From positions 1 through 5,182 of the forward strand of contig JAJRYU010000038.1 in NCBI GenBank assembly GCA_024275615.1: DNA of 5,182 bases, read 5' to 3'. A program made the position numbers and the translations under genes. The notes under the pieces were generated by a model. That model ran no database searches. It was not told where the DNA came from and saw only the letters and a program-made list of their open reading frames with translations. Origin of the DNA: Planctomycetota bacterium. Its GTDB lineage: Bacteria; Planctomycetota; GCA-002687715; DRQF01. Position 1 is the stretch's first letter. Every line of letters begins with the position of its first letter. Positions 1 through 4,936 of the stretch are shown in pieces.

Positions 1-101
1 GCCACGAGTCTTTTGCAGAATGTGCAAGATTGTCGGCCAAATCCTTCGCCCTGAGAGCCTGTCATCTTGCCACTCGTTTTGCAGATGACCATCTGTACCA
101 T
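1..101 (-). CDS. Possible start of a divergent gene with a CxxC motif (partial, uncertain)
   Basis: This minus-strand frame is open from the window edge up to at least position 101. Possible ATG starts lie at 101, 92 and 65; the one at 101 has an AAGGG six bases upstream on the minus strand, a passable ribosome binding site. The readable N-terminus is short, glycine- and serine-rich, and leads into SCTFCKR about 20 residues after the ATG at 65. A CxxC at that distance from the start recalls the N-terminal zinc-binding domain of ClpX (CSFCGKS), but two cysteines are far too little to assign it. A competing plus-strand frame covers the same bases (see rejected items). Codon third positions do not discriminate between the two. 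If real, the gene would be divergent from ffh and share the 102-241 region with it. Confidence 0.27.
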   Translation of the reverse strand, partial: MVQMVICKTSGKMTGSQGEGFGRQSCTFCKRLV

Positions 102-144
102 CACAAACCCTTGTGAAACTTGGTTTCGGTCAACAATATGGCGG

Positions 145-170
145 CTCAGCTCCGCATGCTCTGAGCTGAG
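145..170. repeat. Perfect 8-bp inverted repeat upstream of ffh
   Basis: CTCAGCTC at 145-152 and GAGCTGAG at 163-170 are exact reverse complements separated by ten bases. The spacer itself contains the palindrome GCATGC. No T-run follows on either strand, so it is not a convincing terminator by itself. It could be an operator, a leader structure, or one half of a two-hairpin element with the stem at 178-200. Confidence 0.5.
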
Positions 171-177
171 GGCTCTC

Positions 178-209
178 GGCGTCCGTCCATGACGGATGCC
201 TTGGATTGT
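178..209 (+). terminator. Strong hairpin before ffh: terminator or leader structure
   Basis: Bases 178-187 pair with 191-200 in a 10-bp stem (GGCGTCCGTC against GACGGATGCC, nine Watson-Crick pairs and one G-U) closed by a CAT triloop. It is followed by TTGGATTGT, a modest T-rich stretch. It could end transcription of a gene lying upstream of the window, or be a structured leader or attenuator for ffh, whose ATG is 41 bases downstream. The T-tract is interrupted, so an intrinsic terminator is plausible but not secure. Confidence 0.4.
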
Positions 210-241
210 CAATGTCTTAAGTTGTTTGATGAAATGGGTTT

Positions 242-1708
242 ATGTTCGATTCGCTGACAAAGACTTTTGATGGTGTCCGGCGGCGTTTTGCCGGTAAATC
301 AAAACTCACTGAGAGCAATATCAGCGAAGCTTTACGTGAGGTGCGTATCGCCTTGCTTGAGGCGGACGTAAATTTCCTCGTTTGTAAGGACTTTATTACC
401 GCCTGCCGCACCCGGGCCCTTGGCTCAGAAGTCATTAAGGGGGTTTCTCCAGGCGATCAGTTCATCAAGTCCATTCACGACACCCTTGTTGAATTGATGG
501 GTCCGGAAGATCCGTCGATCGACTGGCAGAAGGACAGTCCCACGGTTGTCTTGATGGCTGGCCTCCAAGGATCTGGTAAGACCACAACTTGCGGGAAGCT
601 GGCAAAGAAATTCTTGGCCGAAGGCAAAAAGCCCATGCTTGTCGCTGCCGACGTCCAAAGGCCTGCGGCCATCGAGCAGTTGAAAGTTCTTGGCCAGCAA
701 GTCGGAGTTCCTGTATACGCTGAGCCGGGAGAGAGCCCTCCGGTTATTTGCCGCAACGCCCTCGAAGAAGCACACACCGCAGGCTGCGACGTTGTCATTC
801 TCGATACTGCGGGACGATTGCATATAGACAGTGACCTCATGAAAGAGGTCTCTGAGATTGCCAAGAACACGTCGCCTCACGAGATCTTCTTGGTCCTGGA
901 CTCAAATACCGGCCAGGACGCGGTCAATTCAGCCAAAGAGTTCAATGAAACTCTTGAGCTCACCGGCGTCATCATGACGAAGCTTGATAGTGGTAATCGC
1001 GGTGGCGCGGCCCTGAGTGTCAAGAAAGTTACGGGCAAGCCAATCAAGTTCATTGGCGTCGGCGAGAAACTCGACAACTTGGCGGTTTTTCATCCGTCTC
1101 GTATGGCCGATCGAATCTTAGGCATGGGCGATGTCGTTTCGTTGGTTGAAAAAGCCCAAGACGCCATTGATGAAGAAGACGCCGAAAAAGCCGCCAAACA
1201 GCTCATGGCTGGCACATTCACCTTTGTCGACTTTCTTAAGATGCTGCAGATGATGAAGAACATGGGCCCCATGAAGGACATCCTCAAGATGCTACCTGGT
1301 ATGGGGGCGAATGCGGCAGCATTGGACAATGTCGACGACAAAGAGTTTTACCGTTCGGAAGCCATCATCCAGTCGATGACACCTCACGAGCGCGTCCATC
1401 CGGAAATCCTCAACATGTCACGCCGAGAACGTGTGGCCAGAGGGTCAGGTGTGACTGTCGAACAGGTTCACAATTTGGTTCGCGGATTTAAGCAGATGCG
1501 AAATCAAATGAAAGACATGCGCAAGAAAGGCGGCATGTTCGGGAAGATGATGAATCCCATGAAGGCCCTCAAGAAAGATCAAATGAAGGAGGTCGAGAAG
1601 CTCGAAGCCGATGGCAAGAGCATTCTGGGCATGCCTGAGTTTAAGTCCATGCGAAATAGCCGGGGTTCACGCCCTGGTGGTAAGAAAAAGAAGAACAAAC
1701 GAAGATAG
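242..1708 (+). CDS. ffh: Signal recognition particle GTPase Ffh (SRP54)
   Basis: Ffh binds 4.5S/6S SRP RNA and signal sequences of nascent membrane and secreted proteins and docks ribosomes on FtsY at the inner membrane, using GTP. The 488-residue product is of usual to slightly large size. It has the helical N domain (about 1-90), the NG GTPase domain with P-loop GLQGSGKTTT (107-116), ADVQRPAA (136-143), DTAGR (188-192), TKLD (246-249) and GVGEKLDNL (272-280), then a methionine-rich M domain (about 325-450). The SRP-RNA-binding helix-turn-helix includes RRERVARGSG (394-403). The loop after TKLD reads SGNRGG where many homologues have GDARGG or SDTRGG. The C-terminus ends in a basic PGGKKKKNKRR. 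The ATG at 242 gives the canonical start MFDSLT; no good Shine-Dalgarno precedes it. rpsP follows after 46 bases, a common pairing, so co-transcription is likely. Confidence 0.98.
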   Translation: MFDSLTKTFDGVRRRFAGKSKLTESNISEALREVRIALLEADVNFLVCKDFITACRTRALGSEVIKGVSPGDQFIKSIHDTLVELMGPEDPSIDWQKDSPTVVLMAGLQGSGKTTTCGKLAKKFLAEGKKPMLVAADVQRPAAIEQLKVLGQQVGVPVYAEPGESPPVICRNALEEAHTAGCDVVILDTAGRLHIDSDLMKEVSEIAKNTSPHEIFLVLDSNTGQDAVNSAKEFNETLELTGVIMTKLDSGNRGGAALSVKKVTGKPIKFIGVGEKLDNLAVFHPSRMADRILGMGDVVSLVEKAQDAIDEEDAEKAAKQLMAGTFTFVDFLKMLQMMKNMGPMKDILKMLPGMGANAAALDNVDDKEFYRSEAIIQSMTPHERVHPEILNMSRRERVARGSGVTVEQVHNLVRGFKQMRNQMKDMRKKGGMFGKMMNPMKALKKDQMKEVEKLEADGKSILGMPEFKSMRNSRGSRPGGKKKKNKRR

Positions 1709-1740
1709 TCCGGGCGCGAGATTCGTCGCACCCTTTGAAA

Positions 1741-1754
1741 CGGAGCAATCCAGA
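1741..1754 (+). promoter_or_regulatory. Ribosome binding site fixing the rpsP start
   Basis: CGGAG at 1741-1745 lies nine bases before the ATG at 1755. It supports that start over the much longer in-frame extension reaching back into ffh, which would add 48 residues with no S16 similarity. Confidence 0.6.
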
Positions 1755-2135
1755 ATGTCCACTGTTATTCGCCTCACACGCCGCGGTCGTATGCACGCGC
1801 CCTTTTATCGCATTGGCGTGTTTGATTCTCGTACTCGTCGTGACGGCGCCGCCATTGAAAACTTGGGATACTACAACCCATTGGCCAAAGGCGAAGTCGT
1901 TCGTCTTGAACTGAACACTGAGCGCGCCAAGTATTGGTTGAGTGTCGGGGCTGAGCCTTCTGAGACAGTCGCCTCGTTCCTGAAAGAGAAAGAGGTTGAG
2001 TACAACCGAAGTACTGCGCGTTCTGCCAAGAACAAAAAACGCAGTGTCAAGCGAATTGCTGCTGAAAAGAAGTCGGGCAAGATCCACGGCAAGGCCAAAC
2101 GCAAGCAAAGGGCTACAGCCAAAGCGGCGAAGTAG
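1755..2135 (+). CDS. rpsP: 30S ribosomal protein bS16
   Basis: bS16 is a 30S assembly protein that binds the 5' domain of 16S rRNA. The 126-residue product begins with the classic strand VIRLTRRGR, followed by PFYRIGVFDSRTRRDG (16-31), IENLGYYNP (34-42) and the TERAKYWLSVGAEPSETV block (55-72). This is a complete bS16 core of about 80 residues. Beyond it lies a 40-residue extension (about 84-126) made mostly of Lys, Arg, Ala and Ser, so the protein is clearly longer than the roughly 80-90 residues of many homologues. Extended basic or acidic tails on bS16 occur in some phyla. It sits 46 bases after ffh, as often seen, but the gene that usually follows (rimM, then trmD and rplS) is absent here. 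Regulation is probably shared with ffh. Confidence 0.97.
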   Translation: MSTVIRLTRRGRMHAPFYRIGVFDSRTRRDGAAIENLGYYNPLAKGEVVRLELNTERAKYWLSVGAEPSETVASFLKEKEVEYNRSTARSAKNKKRSVKRIAAEKKSGKIHGKAKRKQRATAKAAK

Positions 2136-2151
2136 TTCGCAATCGGTAACG

Positions 2152-2185
2152 TTTGATTCGACTCCGATGTTTTTGATTCGAATCA
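2152..2185. promoter_or_regulatory. Operator-like palindrome with an upstream half-site copy
   Basis: TGATTCGAATCA at 2174-2185 is a perfect 12-bp palindrome. The 10-mer TTTGATTCGA occurs at 2152-2161 and again at 2172-2181, exactly 20 bases apart start to start, so the left copy presents one half-site on the same helix face. It lies in the 116-base gap between rpsP and the endonuclease III-like gene. No T-run follows, which argues against a terminator. Binding by a dimeric regulator is an inference; the symmetry and repeat are directly visible. Confidence 0.4.
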
Positions 2186-2251
2186 GGGAGTGTCTCCTAC
2201 TTCGGGAGCGCTGGTTTCGACTTTTTGCCCGAACAATCGATAGGTCTCCAA

Positions 2252-3502
2252 GTGGTATCTAAAACCTCTTTGCAGAAGATGTTTGCGGTGTTCGAAAAGA
2301 AGTACGGGGGAATCCGTACCTTCACCGAAGAGCGCCCCCTAGATCAGTTGATCATTCTCATTCTTGCTTCGGGTTCGACGCAGGAAAAAGCTGTCGAAGC
2401 TCTCGCTGCTTTGCGTGCCGAATTCGTCGATTGGAATGAGGTGCGCGTGACGGCACTTCATGACGTCGAGCGGGTGATCGCCTGTTTGGGCAGCAAAGCC
2501 GTTGAGGGGAAAGCGAGTCTGATTCGCGATGCTCTCGCGACCATCTATGCACGATTCAATCGTGTCGATTTGGACTCTCTCTTGGAAAAGGGCGACAAGC
2601 AGATCACACGTCGCCGGGATCGACTTTTTGCCTACTTCGCGGAGCGCACACCTTCTTTGCCACCCCTGATGATGTGCTTCTTGAATGGCGGCAAATCTCA
2701 GATTCAAGTGACTTCGTCCGTTGGCCGGGCTCTCACGCGCTGCGGTGTCTTTAAGAAAGGCACCACGCCATCCAAGATCCGTGGCCAACTTGAAGAAGCT
2801 TTCTCTCCGGAAGAGCAACTTCTTTTCGTCAACGGAATCTACGAAGTAGCGGAAGGACTTTGCCACCGCAGTGCTCCAGGATGCCGTTCATGCCCGATGA
2901 AGAGCACTTGCAAGGCGGCTCCAGAGGAAATCGCCAAGCAGAAGAAGGTCGAAGACGCCATTCGCGCAAAAGCTCGTAAAGATGCTCGTCGCTTGGCACA
3001 GAAAATCGCCAAAGAGGCCAAGGCTGTAGCTGAAAGAGCTGCAAAAGAGCGACGCAAAGAAGAGGCGCGCCTCTTGGCTGAACAGAAGAAGAAAGACGCG
3101 ATCAAAAAGAAGGCTGAAGCCAAAAAGAAGGCTGAAGCCAAAAAGAAGGCTGAAGCCAAGAAGAAAGCCGACGCGAAAAAGAAAGACACCGCCAAGAAGA
3201 AAGCGGCTGCCAAGAAGAAGGTGGCTCCGAAGAAGTCTGACGCGAAGAAGAAAACGGCACCTAAGAAAAAGGCAGCTTCCAAAAAGAACGTCACCAAGAA
3301 GAAGGCTGCGACCAAGAAAAAGGCCACACCCAAAAAGAAGGCTGTCGCCAAGAAAAAGACCGCTCCGAAGAAGAAGACTGCGACCAAGAAAAAAGCAGTG
3401 AAGAAAAAAGTGGCAGCCAAGAAGAAGCCAGCAAAGGCAAAAGCTGCTCCGAAGAAGAAGGCTGCTGCCAAAAAGAAGGTGGCGCGTAAGAAGAGGAAGT
3501 GA
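2252..3502 (+). CDS. Endonuclease III-like (HhH-GPD/FeS) protein with histone H1-like Lys/Ala tail
   Basis: Residues about 1-222 resemble the endonuclease III superfamily. The best mark is CHRSAPGCRSCPMKSTC at 204-220, which matches the endonuclease III [4Fe-4S] pattern C-x6-C-x2-C-x5-C exactly. The helix-hairpin-helix LPGVGRKTA of active enzymes (with the catalytic Lys) is not recognisable, and where VDTH with the catalytic Asp is expected the sequence reads VTSSVGRAL (153-161). Glycosylase/AP-lyase activity therefore looks lost. Residues 223-284 form a charged, probably helical linker. Residues 285-416 are a KKK-rich tail: 66 of 132 residues are Lys, with 19 KKK triplets mostly spaced six apart, plus Ala, Pro, Thr and Val, like the C-terminus of histone H1. 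The role is inferred to be DNA binding. I prefer the GTG at 2252 (AGG seven bases upstream); a TTG at 2225 and an ATG at 2279 are alternatives. It overlaps maf by four bases. Confidence 0.85.
   Translation: MVSKTSLQKMFAVFEKKYGGIRTFTEERPLDQLIILILASGSTQEKAVEALAALRAEFVDWNEVRVTALHDVERVIACLGSKAVEGKASLIRDALATIYARFNRVDLDSLLEKGDKQITRRRDRLFAYFAERTPSLPPLMMCFLNGGKSQIQVTSSVGRALTRCGVFKKGTTPSKIRGQLEEAFSPEEQLLFVNGIYEVAEGLCHRSAPGCRSCPMKSTCKAAPEEIAKQKKVEDAIRAKARKDARRLAQKIAKEAKAVAERAAKERRKEEARLLAEQKKKDAIKKKAEAKKKAEAKKKAEAKKKADAKKKDTAKKKAAAKKKVAPKKSDAKKKTAPKKKAASKKNVTKKKAATKKKATPKKKAVAKKKTAPKKKTATKKKAVKKKVAAKKKPAKAKAAPKKKAAAKKKVARKKRK
3104..3157 (+). repeat. Three perfect tandem 18-bp repeats in the lysine tail
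   Basis: The 18-base unit AAAAAGAAGGCTGAAGCC occurs three times without a mismatch at 3104-3121, 3122-3139 and 3140-3157, encoding KKKAEA each time. Degenerate copies with the same six-residue period continue to the end of the gene at 3499. Identity at silent positions in the first three units points to recent duplication by slippage or unequal exchange. Confidence 0.9.
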
Positions 3503-4089
3503 CCCAGTCACACCACCTCATTTTGGCGTCGGCCTCACCACGGCGCCAGGAACTCTTGGGCTCCTGGGGAATTGACTTCACGCTCAAGGCCCCGGAGATC
3601 GACGAGAGTCTTACCCCAGGACTATCTTGTGGGCCCCAGGCGGAATCGCTGGCCCGCCAAAAAGCAGAATGCGTTGCATTTCATCTCGACACCAATGTCA
3701 ACAATACTTGGGTTTTGGGTGCCGACACTTTGGTTGCCCAGTCCGAGGCGCTTCTTGGCAAACCGGAGAACGAAGAGCATGCCCTTGAGATGCTGCAATC
3801 GCTCTCAGGTGCAGAAGTTGAAGTTGCAACAGGCGTGGCTCTCGTTGCTCCTCAATTTGACCTTTTTGCCGGGTACGTCAGCACCAAACTCTTAATGAAG
3901 CCGTTTAGCGAATCGGAAGCCATGGCCTACGTGGCAACCGGGGAACCCATGGGGAAAGCCGGGGCTTTCGCCATTCAAGGGATCGGGAAATCGCTGATTG
4001 CTGAGCGATGGGGATCCTACAGCAACGTTGTGGGTTTGCCCCGCAGTCTTGTCTTTGAGCTCTTCTGGAAATCTGGTTTCCGGTCATAA
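3499..4089 (+). CDS. maf: Maf family nucleoside triphosphate pyrophosphatase
   Basis: Maf proteins hydrolyse non-canonical or excess nucleoside triphosphates to the monophosphate and pyrophosphate in the cytoplasm. They act as house-cleaning enzymes and are linked to division arrest when overproduced. The 196-residue product has the full family length and motifs: LILASASPRRQELL (7-20), IDES (34-37), GADTLV with the expected catalytic Asp at 76, LLGKP (85-89), and GKAGAFAIQG (152-161) followed by GSYSNVVGLP (172-181). The AIQG with Gln160 fits the YhdE-type branch (dTTP/UTP) better than the YceF type. The usual His in the HxVxTG segment is Val107 here. The GTG start overlaps the preceding TGA (GTGA), implying translational coupling; no other start keeps the N-terminal strand intact as well. 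Confidence 0.95.
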   Translation: MTQSHHLILASASPRRQELLGSWGIDFTLKAPEIDESLTPGLSCGPQAESLARQKAECVAFHLDTNVNNTWVLGADTLVAQSEALLGKPENEEHALEMLQSLSGAEVEVATGVALVAPQFDLFAGYVSTKLLMKPFSESEAMAYVATGEPMGKAGAFAIQGIGKSLIAERWGSYSNVVGLPRSLVFELFWKSGFRS

Positions 4090-4130
4090 AATGCCAACGA
4101 TTTGGGGCACCCCGCGCGCCCTGGCCAGAG

Positions 4131-4136
4131 TATACT
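4131..4136 (+). promoter_or_regulatory. Possible -10 box just before the small membrane protein gene
   Basis: TATACT at 4131-4136 is close to the -10 consensus and ends seven bases before the ATG at 4144. Initiation would therefore fall at or near the first codon, giving a leaderless transcript. No matching -35 hexamer sits 16-18 bases upstream; the nearest candidate, TTGGGG at 4102, is 23 bases away. No clear Shine-Dalgarno precedes the ATG, which is compatible with this reading but does not prove it. Confidence 0.25.
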
Positions 4137-4143
4137 TGTCTTT

Positions 4144-4371
4144 ATGGACGATGGAGACGATCGACCAATTAGGACGCTGACCGCCCTGGCGTTGCTCATC
4201 GGTTTCTTGCTGGCCGTGTTCTGGCGGGCGGACGAGAATTCTGAACCCATGGCACCGGCCTTGGGCAGGACTTTTGAAGAGATTAGACAGAACCCGAAAG
4301 GAACAGACACTCCCTTGTCGGTTTCATTGCGTCAGACCGAAAAGGAGATGATCAATGGCAGAAAGAAATAG
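4144..4371 (+). CDS. Small single-pass membrane protein, function unknown
   Basis: I do not recognise this 75-residue protein. It has an acidic N-terminus (MDDGDDRP), one hydrophobic segment at about residues 11-27 (TLTALALLIGFLLAVFW), then a polar, charged tail of roughly 48 residues ending in GRKK. Without a cysteine after the segment it is not a lipoprotein; a signal anchor or an uncleaved bitopic protein is most likely. The orientation is unclear, since the pre-helix region has both acidic residues and two arginines. The ATG at 4144 is chosen; an in-frame TTG at 4102 would add 14 residues without an apparent ribosome binding site. The last 17 bases overlap the DUF192 lipoprotein gene, so the two are probably co-translated. 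That overlap, the transmembrane segment and the envelope neighbours support a real gene. Confidence 0.6.
   Translation: MDDGDDRPIRTLTALALLIGFLLAVFWRADENSEPMAPALGRTFEEIRQNPKGTDTPLSVSLRQTEKEMINGRKK
4341..4354 (+). promoter_or_regulatory. Strong Shine-Dalgarno for the DUF192 lipoprotein gene
   Basis: AAAGGAG at 4341-4347 lies seven bases before the ATG at 4355, inside the end of the preceding gene. It is the best ribosome binding site in the window and fixes the start of the lipoprotein. Confidence 0.8.
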
Positions 4372-4936
4372 ACCGCAAGCATTCATCCTTGCGGTCCTCC
4401 TATGCCTCTTGAGTACGGGATGTGCCGGAGATCGTCCCAATCATCGGACGAAACCCACAACGAGAAAGAAGGTGACGCAGCCCACCCGTCATTCGCCAAC
4501 GAAGGGGAGGAAAGAACCCCAGGACTCACGGAGAGCTCGGCTTTGGGTCGGTGACCGCGAGGTCTCTCTTGAGGTCGCCCTAGACTCTGCCAGTCGAGGC
4601 GTTGGACTTTCTCGTCGCAAAACTCTGGCATCAGACGAGGGCATGATCTTCGCATACAGTGATGCCAGGGTCCGGGGGTTTTGGATGAAGAACACGTGGG
4701 TGGCGCTTGATATCGCCTTTGTCGGAGACGACCTGGTCGTCAAGAAGATTGTCTCCTTGGAGCCCCCGGCGCCAAACTGCTCCGATGCCGACATGCCACG
4801 GGCAAGATCCGATGTTCCGGCACGTTATGTTGTGGAGATGAACAAGGGTTGGTTCGCTCGTCACGGTTTGGGGGTGGGCAGCCGCCTGCGTTTCTCAGAC
4901 GATCTTCTAGAGTTGGTTCGGGGAGCAAGGAACTGA
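4355..4936 (+). CDS. DUF192 family lipoprotein
   Basis: The 193-residue product starts with a lipoprotein signal: basic N-region, hydrophobic core (10-19) and lipobox LSTGC with the acceptor Cys at 23, followed by Ala, so it should be acylated on the outside of the inner membrane and probably moved to the outer membrane if there is one. A Lys/Arg/Pro/Thr-rich linker (24-60) leads to a DUF192 domain (about 62-180). Its hallmarks are GVGLSRRKTL (82-91), DEGMIFAY (94-101), the signature FWMKNT (109-114), LDIAFV (118-123) and the closing YVVEMNKGW (158-166) with GLGVGSRLRF. DUF192 proteins are widespread and usually exported; their biochemical role is not settled. The gene overlaps the upstream membrane protein gene by 17 bases and the downstream S41 peptidase gene by one (TGATG), so the three probably form one envelope operon. 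Confidence 0.92.
   Translation: MAERNRPQAFILAVLLCLLSTGCAGDRPNHRTKPTTRKKVTQPTRHSPTKGRKEPQDSRRARLWVGDREVSLEVALDSASRGVGLSRRKTLASDEGMIFAYSDARVRGFWMKNTWVALDIAFVGDDLVVKKIVSLEPPAPNCSDADMPRARSDVPARYVVEMNKGWFARHGLGVGSRLRFSDDLLELVRGARN

Noticed and set aside
3..116. Plus-strand open frame from the window edge to a TGA at 114-116, possibly the tail of an upstream gene
   Set aside because: Only 37 codons with no recognisable motif; it competes with the minus-strand frame on the same bases and neither is decisive, so it is not called.
425..880. Minus-strand frames opposite the ffh GTPase domain
   Set aside because: They lie wholly opposite a highly conserved gene, overlap one another, and show no family motif.
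1611..1754. A longer version of rpsP starting within ffh
   Set aside because: The extra 48 residues have no bS16 similarity, while the ATG at 1755 has a ribosome binding site and gives the canonical N-terminal strand.
2174..2208. Terminator after rpsP
   Set aside because: The palindrome and the small GGAG/CTCC pairings at 2187-2208 are short and not followed by a T-run.
2225..2251. TTG at 2225 as the start of the endonuclease III-like gene
   Set aside because: The nearest GGGAG is 16 bases upstream, too far; the GTG at 2252 has AGG at a normal distance. The choice remains tentative.
3104..3157. CRISPR-like or mobile-element repeats
   Set aside because: The repeats are contiguous, in frame, without spacers, and encode the lysine tail.
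3104..3499. Programmed -1 frameshift at A-rich lysine codons
   Set aside because: No A AAA AAG heptamer in the correct frame was found, and the longest A-run is about six, too short for strong transcriptional slippage; the overlapping maf start is explained by ordinary GTGA coupling.
2839..3511. Two long minus-strand frames (about 2839-3471 and 2888-3511) rich in Phe/Leu/Ala
   Set aside because: They are the reverse complement of the AAG/AAA lysine repeat; the low-complexity Phe/Leu product is an artefact of that composition.
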